DNA from: Calendula officinalis
Lineage: Eukaryota > Streptophyta > Magnoliopsida > Asterales > Asteraceae
Assembly (NCBI GenBank): GCA_963853835.1
Contig: OY970826.1
Location: forward strand, 78,300,929-78,364,928
Reading direction: 5' to 3'
Length of the DNA stretch: 64,000 bases
Part shown: piece by piece, positions 1-10,362 of the stretch
How positions within the stretch are numbered: position 1 is the first letter of the stretch
How the letters are laid out: the number at the start of each line of letters is the position of its first letter
Position numbers and translations under genes: made by a program
The notes under the pieces: generated by a model
The model's database searches: none
What the model saw: the letters and a program-made list of their open reading frames with translations, nothing else
Told to the model about the DNA's origin: nothing

Positions 1-2221
1 AATATTTAATCGAGTCTCCGTTGTGTTTTATCGAGTGTTTGGATGTTTGGGACTTGGGGTAACCAAGTATGGGTCAAGACATGGTTGGAAACAAGTTTAA
101 AAGGCAAGAAACTGACCCAGACAGACCTCGCGGCGCGAGTCAGGCGCGAGACAGTCGCGAGTTCAAACAGCAAGTTCAACGTCCAAACGCGAAGGTCTCG
201 CGTTGACTTCGCGTTGACCTCGCGTTGAGGTCGCGGCGCGAGCCAGGCGCGAGCCTGGCGCGAAATCTGGAAAATTGCGGCAACCAGCAGGCAAAGCCGC
301 GTCACTTCGCGGCGCGAGGTGGGCGCGAGCGGGGCGCGAGGAGCGTCTGGAACATATAAACTTGTGTGTAAGCTAGGGTTTCATTTCACCTTCAACCACA
401 CACATTGTGCAGCCAATTTGGGAGCAAACTTGGGCGATTTTGGAGCTCAAGAGCTTAGATCTTCACCATCTTGAAGGATTGAAACATCAAGGGTAAGTAT
501 TCTTGATTTTCTTGCTCATCTACCTTGATTGTGAGCTTTGTATGGGTAAAAATGGTGGTTTGGGGAACCAACCATGTCATCTTTGGGGAAGATGACTAAT
601 CATGGGTGTAGAACACTCATTGTAAGCTTGTAATCGATGTGTACAAGTTTGATTTGGGTTTATTGATGGAAATCTTGAACTAGGGTTTGAGATTCCACCA
701 AGTTGGATGAACTTGGTGGTTAGGGATGTGAATATGGATTGATTAGTGATTAGTTATGGATAATAACTAGTTATTGTGATGATATTGATGGTAGGTCAAG
801 AAGACCTAAAGATTGGTGACATTTCACAAGTTGGAAAGCAAGGACTCGTGTTGTTAGACACGATTTGGAGTTAGCTTGGCTAAGGTGAGTACATGAGACT
901 TTTACTGGGTACATAGCAAATGATTTTTGAAAACTATGATGTTTTAAGAGTCTTTATTAATAAACATTTTAATAAAGATAAGATTGATATGATGAGAAAA
1001 TGCTAGAATAGACTATTTTAGTATATCTAAACGATTGTTGAAAGAGGTTATGATAATGAAAAGTAATTAGTGAGTTTTCATAAATGAAATGTATGAATAA
1101 AGATAATGATTTAAAAGAGCTTGATAATCGGTTTATTAATAATATGTATTAATAAGGCTTGAGACAATGATTTTTAAGTAATAAGTATCGATTAGTATAT
1201 TATACTAATGAAAGTAGTTATTGAATTACTAAGAGAATAAGTAATAAGTGACTAGCAATAAACGTGTATTCTAGTCAAAGAAGAGTCAAAGTAAGATGAT
1301 TTCTATAAAAGATAAATATGTTTTAAAATTAGTAAAGGACTTGGTAAAGTCAAGATTTGAAATGATTTAGTAAAGAGAATAATATGATAAATTAGAATAG
1401 GTGTATTCTAATAAGTGATGAATTTGATGAAAGGAGCTAATGCTCATATTTTGATGAAAGGAGCTGAGGCTCATAAGTGTTAATGAGATATCCGGAATAA
1501 GACCGCCCAGAAATGGGGGAGTATGAGACGTCTACTTGGGGTGGTACCTCCCTGCGCAAAGAGTAGAATGTCACAGTTTACGACACCCAATGATGGGTGA
1601 GCATGACGGCCCGGGAACGGGAGAGCTTATGAATCTCGGTAAGATGGGGGTTCCCAATTACCTTGATAGTTACCTATGACGTCCCATATCAGGAGAGTTG
1701 GCTTCGGAGAGGTCCGTTGCATATGTGATAAAGAAAGTGTAAGCTTGGAGATAGCTTACAAGTATGTGATTAGATGATGAGTAAGCTTATGGTAAGCTTA
1801 TTAGTTTAAACGGTTAAATGAATAGAAGATGATTTATGAATTAATAAGAAATGATAAGGATAAGTATTTATAATGTTATAAATATTATTTTATAAATCTT
1901 TTGAGAACGGGTCGAAAACCCATGTATCTCACGAGACTATTTTGTCTCACGTACTACTTTGTTTTTGGTTATGTACTCAGGTTCAGGATCGATGGATTAG
2001 AGGGCCGCGTTAGAAGTGGCCTAGTGTTGATTAGCTCGGGAGCTCGTAGGTAGATCCCGTTTATCCTATGGTTATGATATTATCTTTGTAACACCGGATT
2101 TTATAACTCTGATAAATGTTTTAATGGTTTCTGTTAAACCGTGATTTTGAGAACATTGGACATTGTATTATTTTTATTTAAAAATATAATTAAAGGGTGT
2201 TTTGAAAAATGAGGTGTTACA
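1..2221 (+). mobile_element. Ty3/gypsy-type LTR, 5' end outside window
   Basis: Non-coding sequence ending in GGTGTTACA at 2213-2221, the usual 3' terminus of one class of plant gypsy LTR. A mirror word, TGTAACACC, lies at 2087-2095. Positions 120-345 are packed with GCGCGAG/TCGCG words. A TATA box follows at 353, then leader-like sequence and a splice-donor-like GGTAAGTATTC near 490. The same general order appears in inverse orientation in the LTR at 49061, including a sequence resembling CAGGTTCAGGATCGATGGA near the 3' end, so I read this as an LTR rather than a gene. No primer-binding site or gypsy body follows; a copia gag remnant begins directly. It is therefore a solo LTR or a 3' LTR. 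The left boundary is not visible. Confidence 0.65.
351..360 (+). promoter_or_regulatory. TATA box of the gypsy LTR
   Basis: AACATATAAA lies directly downstream of the GC-rich GCGCGAG repeat block. It is followed about 30 bases later by pyrimidine- and CA-rich sequence typical of a plant transcription start. Predicted from sequence only. Confidence 0.45.
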
Positions 2222-2274
2222 TCTAAACCGAAAAACGCAAACAATATTTGTACAAATTTAAAAATCATTTTACA

Positions 2275-3765
2275 ATGACTTCAAAAGACGCACTCTCGAT
2301 TGGATCGGATCTCAAACCTCCCGTGTTATATCGAGGAGAATATCCACAATGGAAGAAAAGATTTCTTCATTTCATCAGAAACCAGGAGCTGGATACGGAA
2401 ATTCAGGAATCTCTCGAGAACGGGAATGCAGTATTTTATGAAGATGTTATTGCTGAACCGGATGTTGTTCCTGTAGTTATCAGTGGTAAACGTCTTCTTA
2501 CTCCTGATAAATACTCCCTCTGTCCCTAAATAAAGTTCTCATTTGTGTTGGGCACAACATTTTAGGAGATAGTTAGTGGTGGGGTATTTGGTATTACTTT
2601 TGATTCAAATATAAGGTTTGATTGGAGAGAGAAAGTCTTTTAAGAGATAGTTAGTGGTGAAAGTATTGATAATAATATTATTATATTAAGTGGGCCACTC
2701 ATATTTGAGAAATGGGAACTTTATTTAGCGACAAACTTGAAGGAGAAAATGGGAACTTTATTTAGGGACGGAGGGAGTATTCAGCTACACAAAAACGAAG
2801 AGCTAAAGGTGATTTACAAGCGTACTCATTTATGCTTCAAAGCTTACCTAATGACATCTACAACAGTTTGGATAGCCTTGAAACCGCTAAAGAGTTGTGG
2901 AATGAGATCAGAAAGCAAATGGAGGGTACTACGTTAGGCAACAAAGCAAAGATGGTTAATACTCTAAATTCCTATCAATCATTCAAAGCTAAAATTGGAG
3001 AAGATTTAGAAAGTACATATCATCGATACTGTACATTGATGAATGGCCTTCGCAAAAACCACTTGCTAAAAGAAAATTTGGAGCTCAATATAAAATTCAT
3101 TCACAATCTTTTACCAGAATGGGAAATGTTTGGGAATAGTGTCATGCAACACAAAGATCTCAGTCTCATTGATATTCATGAACTTTATGAATACTTGCAC
3201 CAAAATGAACCTATGGTTAAAAACATAGTGAAAACTAAACAATAGAATGACGATACTCTTGCACTACTCGCAAAACAACATCAACTGTATGCAACAACTA
3301 CTCAAAACAGAGAAAGTATTGAAGCACCTGTGACATCTACAACTGATGATTTGTAACAAAGAACTCGAAGACGTACTTCATGCTATGTCACTTATTTCAA
3401 ATTATGAGAAGAAGTATTACAAAACAACTACAAACAACAACTTGAGATTTTCTTCAAACTTTAAATCTGCTCCATCTGATTCAACAACAACCAACACAAA
3501 TGATAAGCAAACTCTTACACCACTGGATCCAACGAAAAAATGTTACAATTGTGGTATTGCTGGTCATTACTCTCGTGATTACAAGAAACCCAAAGTTCGT
3601 AATTCTGATTACTTTAAACGAAAGATGATTATGGCTAAGCAAATCGAGGCTGGAAAAGTGTTGTTAGCTGAAGATCTTAGTGGGTTGGAAGATTCTGAAC
3701 CCGAAGATGAGGAGCATTCAGCCAACTTATGTTTTATGGCAAGAGAAAATGCTGAGGTTAAGTAA
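2275..3765 (+). pseudogene. Ty1/copia gag remnant
   Basis: The reading starts at the ATG at 2275 and has the retrotransposon gag (DUF4219/UBN2-like) pattern: a Tyr-Arg-Gly-Glu-Tyr and Trp-Lys segment near the start, then LPNDIYNSLDSLETAKELW after an inserted MITE. Splicing out the MITE (2514-2777) and one TA restores the frame. The frame then breaks with a TAG at 3243-3245, and further gag-like sequence resumes in another frame at 3346. A zinc knuckle around 3540 reads CYNCGIAGHYSRDY, so the last Cys of CX2CX4HX4C is replaced by Tyr. No pol follows, so this is a dead fragment. It is not the same family as the intact element at 20-34 kb, because the gag sequence differs. Confidence 0.8.
2514..2777. 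mobile_element. Stowaway-like Tc1/mariner MITE in copia gag
   Basis: The 264 bp element begins CTCCCTCTGTCCC and ends GGGACGGAGGGAG. It is flanked on both sides by TA (2512-2513 and 2778-2779), the target duplication of Tc1/mariner elements. It has no coding capacity. The element at 41374-41638 is a second family member, sharing the internal words GATAGTTAGTGGTGGGG and GATTGGAGAGAGAAAG. Confidence 0.88.
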
Positions 3766-5051
3766 GATGATATATAAGAACAAATATATAACAAAATACA
3801 TATCATCCGTCCCATAAAAGAGAATTTATCTCTTCTTAAAATTTTGTCCTATTTTTTTTTTTTTTTTTTCAAAATTGAAAATTTCATTTAATAAAATAAT
3901 TTCATTAACAATTATCTCAATTTTCCTAAAAAAAGTTTCTTTATAAACTAACTTTACATTTTAATCAACATTATTAAAAAGATCGCATCACTAATTATCT
4001 CCAACAAACTTATGTCGAACAGATGTGAGTATTTCTTTTTATCAGACGGGTGGAGTATATATGGTGGTATCTTCAACCAATATATAAATGGAACACGACA
4101 GTTTTGGTGTTTAGTCATATTTACCATCTTCATAATATATATCTACCCTATAAATAGAAGTGTATGAAATTGTTTTGGTGTGTCTCTTGTATCTTACGTA
4201 TTTATATCATAATTTCATGTCTAATGAAAATATTATTATCACAATCCTTATTTAGTTGAGCTACTTTGTCATACAACAAGTTTAATCTCATCCAAATTAT
4301 GATTCTATAATATAAAGAGTTTAAAACGAATTCTTAATGATTTTATAATTATAATTCTTTTTTATGTGATTCTTGATATTACACTACCAATCACGCCTGC
4401 TGCGGAATGGATCACGGCATTGTCGAGCCTTCATCACAGTATGGATCGAGAAAGCATTTTTGTATTTCCGAATTCAAAAAAGCATCTTTATTATGTAAGC
4501 GAATTGACTACGCAAACAAAAGTTGACTATGAATATACGTGATAAGCGTTTTCAATACTATATTCATTAAATTAATACTACAATAATACAATGAATAATT
4601 AGAAATGCATACACGTGATACACAATATCTTTAATGCATAGCGGTCTAACAGAAAAATATTCTTTTTTTTTTTACAACATCCAGTTAGTAAGTTATTGAA
4701 TTTTATTTTATTTTATTTGCATGGAGATGTTAGAAATTTTTATATTTTCTAGAGATTTATCTTCATTTATTTATGGAGTAAGGGTATGATTATAAATATA
4801 AAATTTTAAAAATAACCAATGAGAGTATATCATAATTATGACATGAAATGTTGACTCAAAGTGTATTTTCAAAATTTATTAGTCATTAAAATTATGATTC
4901 GAAGTCTCTACCACCAGCAATTTCTGTTTTCCGGCGATTTAAGTTTTTCATAGACTTCTAGAATCAGACATGCAACATCCTCCTCCGCCGTTCCCTACGC
5001 CGACATATTTTGGATCTGGTGCTGTTTTCGGCGAATACCCCTGATCCAACT
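3766..5051. other. AT-rich intergenic sequence
   Basis: No gene is recognised. It contains a poly-T tract near 3850-3870. A short open stretch at 4971-5043 (MQHPPPPFPTPTYFG, then a stop) sits right against the solo LTR. It could be a gene fragment, but nothing supports this beyond its composition. Confidence 0.5.
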
Positions 5052-5554
5052 TGTCAGGATCGATTAACCCAGAAGGATTATTAATCACAGATCTACAAAC
5101 TATGAGAAGTTGCAGCGGATCAACACTCTAGTTTAATTGATTAAGAACAATGAATACTGTTAATGAATACGAATGCAAATAAGAACACAGTATTCACAAA
5201 AAGTTTCAATTATATTAATGTTATCGATCAATACACACGTATGTTTACAATTCATAAGGAACTATATATAATAGTCCTTGAAGCCTAAAGTATTAACCTA
5301 GTTATTCTAGGATTCGATTACAATTGAATTACATAAAGATATACATTCCTTAACTAACTATGCTAAAATCTCGAATATGATCAGCACCAAATATAGACGT
5401 CAGTAGTATTTGACATCGTCAGTAGTAATCTTGAGATCAGTAGCATCAGTAGTAATTGCAATTCTGCCCCATCAGTACTATTCTTCAGTATGCATGAATC
5501 AGTACTAACTGCAGCATCAGTAAGAGAATGATATATCTGATTTATATCCCAACA
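5052..5554 (-). mobile_element. Solo copia LTR, related to the 20-34 kb element
   Basis: Read on the minus strand, this 503 bp segment starts TGTTGG and ends TTAATCGATCCTGACA, the same ends as the LTRs of the large copia element. It also shares the TATA-containing block around 5260-5278 and the CGCTGCAACTTCT words. It is flanked by perfect 5 bp duplications CAACT at 5047-5051 and 5555-5559, so it is a solo LTR formed by LTR-LTR recombination. It is clearly diverged from the 619 bp LTRs. Its U3 carries the same TACTACTGAT-type motif. Confidence 0.92.
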
Positions 5555-5849
5555 CAACTTACACCCATTTTCATCTCCACCACTGATTTTATAAAACCAA
5601 CCTACTATTTTGTGTTTCTTAGATCTTTCTTTCTACTTGATAAGTTAAATACATTAGTATTTATGTCTACAATTTAAGTCTCTAAATCAACACATTCAAT
5701 AAAACGATCGATAACATGCGTAATTTTCAATTTCTATATATATCACCATTTCCTTCATTTATTTCGACATATATCACAATTATATAAGTCTCGAAATTGT
5801 ACGTGGATCTAAATAACATCTCTATCATGACTGATTAGAGAAGTATATA

Positions 5850-6157
5850 CTACCTCCATATCAAAATAAGTGGTACACTTTCTATTTAATTTGGGGTGGA
5901 ATAAAATAAGTGATATACTTCTAAAACTTACTTTATTAATTAAAAAAATGGGATCCATTTTTCACTAACGATCTACTTTAATAAAATAAAATTATCCCTT
6001 TACCCTTACTTTTACTTTTAAACATCATTAATATCACTTTATACACACAAAAAAATGGGACCTATTATCCACTAACTATCTATTTTTATCTATTTTTAAA
6101 TCATTTTTTAATCTTTTGCCTCAAAAACCGCAGTTCTTTAAATGTATCAGGAGGTAG
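5850..6157. mobile_element. Mariner-like MITE, CTACCTCC family
   Basis: 308 bp with ends CTACCTCC and GGAGGTAG, and TA on each side (5848-5849, 6158-6159). The sub-terminal sequence CAAAATAAGTGGTACACTT recurs near the left end of the element at about 61870-62217. Non-coding. Confidence 0.78.
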
Positions 6158-6240
6158 TATATGATACACGGCAATGTTAAAACTTTTTGAATGACAAATA
6201 ATGTATTTACTCGAAAAAATTATGGTTATTTAAACCATCT

Positions 6241-6300
6241 GGTGATGGTCTAATAGTAAGAACTCATAAATGACTTCTTAGAGTTACGGGTTTGATTCTT
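6241..6300 (+). repeat. tRNA-like SINE head (possible)
   Basis: TGGTCTAATAGTAAGA resembles a Pol III A box. ACGGGTTTGATTC, about 40 bases downstream, resembles a B box. The rest of the element is not delimited. Confidence 0.3.
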
Positions 6301-6533
6301 TGATGGATAAACATTATCAGATGACGAGAAAAATATTTGAAAGTGATCAAAGCAACAGTTAAATCGTATACATCACAAGTATAAATCAATCACCCGGGAG
6401 AGGTCTTATTAAAGGAATAGCATGTTCTGGTTCCCTTTATAAATTACATACACACAAAGAAATGTGTTTGCATCTACACATGACTAAAACTGAATCAAAC
6501 AGTAAACTAAATAAACCACGTTACATTTTTTAT

Positions 6534-6708
6534 GATAAATTACGCCAATAGTCCTTATGGTTAATTTATATCAAATTTCATTAATAGTCTTTTAGTTTAA
6601 ATAATTACACTGATAGTTCTTATTTTTGAAACTTTTATCATTGATGGTCCTTTTAACTTTAGTTGTACATGAATGTCAAACCTAAAGGACCATTTGTGTA
6701 ATTAACTC
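6534..6708. repeat. Short inverted-repeat element (MITE)
   Basis: AAATTACGCCAATAGTCCTT on the left pairs with AAAGGACCATTTGTGTAATT on the right, giving imperfect terminal inverted repeats. A related internal pattern of short 'GGTCCT / TAGTCC' words occurs at about 60850-60980. Non-coding. Confidence 0.4.
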
Positions 6709-7705
6709 TTTAATATATAACCAATTTCATCTCATATGAAGTCAATCACACCAGTTCGAGTAATTGAGGTAAATTTCTAATTTCTTAACTAATTTAATTT
6801 ACCCAAATATAGTAATTGTTTTACCCTTTCTAAAGACTTCTGGTCAATGGTTACTTTTGTTCTAATATCTTATTTTTGCTTCTTTATGAATGTCAGATGG
6901 GCTCTCAATTGAAAGATCTTAAAGAGCAATTAAAAGTTGATTTTCTTGTTGGTCCATTGATTAAAAAGTGTTGCACCTTAGACCAGGTACTTAGGGCATG
7001 TTTGGGAAAGCTTAGTTTTTTAAATGAATAATGTTTTTTATTGTTGCAAAATGTAGTGTTATGAATATATATATGTTATTTTAGCCGTTCAAAAAATGAA
7101 TATGTTATTCTATAAATAAGATGTGTATTTTTGCAAACTCGTAGCGTAACGCAGGCACATCTTCCGGTTCTTTCAACAAGTCAAGCTCACACATCTTGTA
7201 TGCACACATTATATTTTCCCTCATAATAGGAATTGAACCGATAACCATTTGGTTGGGAAGTTATATATCATATTGTTTAACCTTTTGTTTATACATCAAA
7301 GGAACTATCGGCTCGATTGACTTTGAGCATGTTTGGGAAAACTTATTTACGTGACTTATTAAGTTAATAACCTAAAAAGCGTTATGAATAAGCTTTATCA
7401 AACAAGCCCTTAGCTAGCTTATTTAAAATGAATTATTTTTATTAACTTAACTATAAATGTATAATTATAATTTTATGTATAAAATTCTTGTCTTACATCA
7501 AGTATTTGGAAACATAACTTCTAAAATTGATTGATCATGCTGGCCATCTCATCTCACGTTATTTAGCATCTTAATTGAGAATTTAGTCGGTAATAATACT
7601 AACAAAAAACTAAATCTAGTTAGGATTTTTACTTCGTCACACGGGATTGAAAATAATTTTAATTTCCAAATCCTTGGGCGTTCGTAATCTCACACAGTCG
7701 CTAAA

Positions 7706-7955
7706 ATGGCAGTTCACCAGGACTCTAATCAGCCATGGATCCTAGAGGCGTCGACGTTCTTGACGGTTTTATTGATAGCAGTTCACGTCCTCGCATTGGT
7801 ACTCTCACATATTATATTATTCATTTATCGCAATTAATTACATCTCTAATTCCTCATAGTGTTCCATAATTTTGTTGAAGGTGTTTGGGATTTATAAATT
7901 AGCTACAGCGAAACAGACTCCACGTAAAAATGAGCAATTGAAGAAAAGTAATTAG
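7706..7955 (+). CDS. Small single-span membrane protein, two exons
   Basis: Predicted 55-residue protein from exon 1 at 7706-7798 and exon 2 at 7881-7955. The intron starts GTACTCTC and ends TTGTTGAAG. Phases match (31 codons, then 24 codons plus TAG). The first residues are MAVHQDSNQPWILEA, followed by a hydrophobic stretch at about residues 12-35 that crosses the splice junction, and a basic tail (KQTPRKNEQLKK). This looks like a single transmembrane helix with a short cytosolic basic end. The ATG sits in a good plant context (CTAAAATGGC). I do not recognise the family and infer no function. Both exons are too short for ordinary ORF searches. The call rests on splice signals and on the helix continuing across the junction. 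Confidence 0.55.
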
Positions 7956-9091
7956 TGATTGCAAGTATGCAGTTACTATTCGTTAAAGAGTTACACTTTT
8001 AATTCTGTTCTTCCGCATGTTTTTCATTGCACATTTTCTGTTTGATGAAATGCCTCAAAGACATATTTTTGGTGTTTAATGGTTGTTAGTTTTCAAGATG
8101 TAATGAGTACTGGATTACAATTAATACATGAGTAGGGGTGTGCATTAAACGCTCTCTATAGAATTAGCAATTTAGATTAAATTAGTAAATAAAAATCTTT
8201 AAAGAGAAGATTCCATCTAGTTGTGCAATCGTCTTGTGATTCTTAACATGATTAGGGACTCAGGATCAAGCAAGCAAGAGTGAGGGGAAACTTGGGAGCA
8301 CCTAAAAACAGCACATATTAGTCTTGCTTTTATCCAAAAACCCCGACAAAAATCGGTTTAATATCTTAAATTAACCCTTGATTGAGATAATATTATATAT
8401 CATGTGTTGATTAAAGTAGCTTAATTTTAATCATTCTGTACCCATGATTCAGTATTAGGGAATAACAAAAGTAAAGAACTCTGCAAAGTTATAAACTTTA
8501 TTTAAGGAGTGATATTGGTGCTGCCACATCAGCAAGCTCACCAAACATGTTGGCAATTCTCAAATAACAAAAGAATATTAACCAAAAGGGATTGTTTGGC
8601 AGATGCAGAATTAGTGTTAAGTTTATAAAGTAAAAAGAATCGATTTAATGATGAGCCCATGTGGTGTGTGTTAGCTTACTGTTTTATAAATGACAGTCAG
8701 AATAAAGATTATTATTATTTCTTACTTATTTGTCAAAATCTGATAATTCTGAGCCAAAAATAGTAGTTAATCATCATAATCATATTAAATTTTGCCAAAA
8801 CACTCTAAGCTGTAATTGTAATCAGATTAAACTTATGGTTAGGGTACACTAATTTTATCAACTATAGACTAAGGGTAATGGTTATCATTTTCCTATATTT
8901 AATTATAAATAATTAATGTGTTAAATGTGTTTGAGGAATTAAATTATCTCCATAGTCTATCACACTCCAATTTGAATGAAGATACAAGATCATGCATTAA
9001 TTGGCTGATTCAGTGCACTCTTAGTGACACAATAATGAGATCTCCTACTTGACCACCTTTTTCTTTTGCTTTTAATCACTTAAATCACTAC
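7956..9091. other. Intergenic region upstream of the OVATE gene
   Basis: No coding sequence is seen. AGTAGGGGTGTGCATTAAAC near 8133 is a hAT-MITE-like terminus without a matching right end. The rest is AT-rich and presumably holds the OVATE-gene promoter. Confidence 0.4.
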
Positions 9092-9093
9092 CC

Positions 9094-9103
9094 ATAAATA
9101 TAT
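9094..9103 (+). promoter_or_regulatory. TATA-like box for the OVATE gene
   Basis: ATAAATATAT lies about 60 bases before the ATG at 9156. A CA-rich stretch follows, consistent with a short leader starting near 9125-9130. Confidence 0.4.
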
Positions 9104-9155
9104 CTTTTTTACACAACACAAACACACTCTGTCCAAAATCCTCATCTCTCCCAAA

Positions 9156-9632
9156 ATGCAAACCGCTAGAGGCCTACTCAAGAAGCAAAAGCTTCCATAT
9201 AAAGGATGCAAAACATTATGTTGTAATTGTAGATTTAGTGTCTCTTCATCTTCTGAAGAGACCGAAAGTGGGAAATCAAACAATTTCCCAACCGTTTCGA
9301 GCCTCGCGCACGCAATGGTTCAAGAAAGATTAGATCAAATCATTAAAGAACGACAAGAAAGAAGATATGAAGAGAGGAGAAGGAAAGTAAGAGAAGAGAG
9401 TTGTAGATTGTTTGTAATGGTGGCAATGGAGAAATCGTCTTATAATCTTAGACAAGATTTTAAGGATTCAATGAGAGAGATGATTACTGCAAACCGGATT
9501 TCTGAGCCAAAAGATTTGCGTCGGCTTTTGAATTGTTATATATCGATGAATTCCGAGGAATTTCATAGTGTTATACTTGAAGTTTTTCATGATGTTTGCT
9601 CGAATTTGTTCTTGTATTGCAAGTGTTATTAA
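9156..9632 (+). CDS. OFP: OVATE family protein (transcriptional repressor)
   Basis: Intronless 158-residue protein. The C-terminal part, about residues 88-155, is the OVATE (DUF623) domain: VAMEKSSYNLRQDFKDSMRE is followed by a helical region and then LLNCYISMNSEEFHSVILEVFHDV. OVATE proteins are plant-specific nuclear repressors that bind TALE homeodomain (KNOX/BELL) proteins and affect organ shape and cell elongation. The N-terminus is short and has a CCNC cysteine cluster at about residues 22-25. Residues 60-82 are highly charged (KERQERRYEERRRKVREE) and probably form a helix that may also serve as a nuclear signal. The length puts it among the short OFP members; I cannot assign an orthologue number. 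The ATG at 9156 is the first in the leader. Confidence 0.92.
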   Translation: MQTARGLLKKQKLPYKGCKTLCCNCRFSVSSSSEETESGKSNNFPTVSSLAHAMVQERLDQIIKERQERRYEERRRKVREESCRLFVMVAMEKSSYNLRQDFKDSMREMITANRISEPKDLRRLLNCYISMNSEEFHSVILEVFHDVCSNLFLYCKCY

Positions 9633-9945
9633 AGAGTAGATGTTACACTCATCGGTAACATGTTATGTTTGATATTTGATCAAAATGGGTGGGTTGGTTT
9701 GACCCATCAACACATTTTTGTTCGTTTGCTTTGAATTTCTTTAATAACGGTAGTATCAAGATGATTACGTATGATTATAACCATTATATAAAAATATATA
9801 TATATATACATTTTAGTTGAAATACATTTGGACTTTATAACGTTGAAAAAGAAATCTTGAATTGTGTTTATTTTTCAGAAGGGTTAGATTAAATAAACTA
9901 TTTGTTTGTTCTTTTGTTAGAATTTTGTATAAAAAAATGTGGAGT

Positions 9946-10092
9946 AATAGTATTTAGGCCTACTCATTAGATGAAGATACGTGTCAAAATCAAGAGATAA
10001 TATTAGGAGAGAGAATTAGTGGAATACACATGTCATCCTATCAAATGGGTAGACCTATCAGTATGTCTAAATGGTAGGACTAAATATCATTC
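9946..10092. mobile_element. Palindromic MITE, family 'TATTTAGGCCTAC'
   Basis: Left AATAGTATTTAGGCCTACTC pairs imperfectly with right GGTAGGACTAAATATCATT. The same family occurs at 44882-45052 inside the pyruvate-carrier intron, sharing CCACTAATTCTCTCTC (inverted here) and ACACATGTCATCCTATCAA (direct or inverted). Confidence 0.65.
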
Positions 10093-10362
10093 TTAAAAAA
10101 TGTGCATGCGGCAAATGCCCTAAATTAGTGTCTACACAAAGACCTGAAATTACAAGAAAAATATATTTTGATAACACAAATAATATCACTAGCTAATAAA
10201 ACTGGTGAATTGCACAAGGCTCATATAATTTTACTTTTAGTCCAACAACATTAACCTCGAGATGTCAGTTATCATCCAAAAAATGAAACACTTCTCAAAA
10301 ATCTAACACCAAAAACACACAACAATCATCACATTAAAATAAAATAAAAAGTTCACACCTTT

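Noticed and set aside
6898..6987. Open stretch MGSQLKDLKEQLKVDFLVGP bounded by CAG and GTACTT
   Set aside because: It looks like an exon (splice-like ends, coding-like composition), but no partner exon or family is visible.
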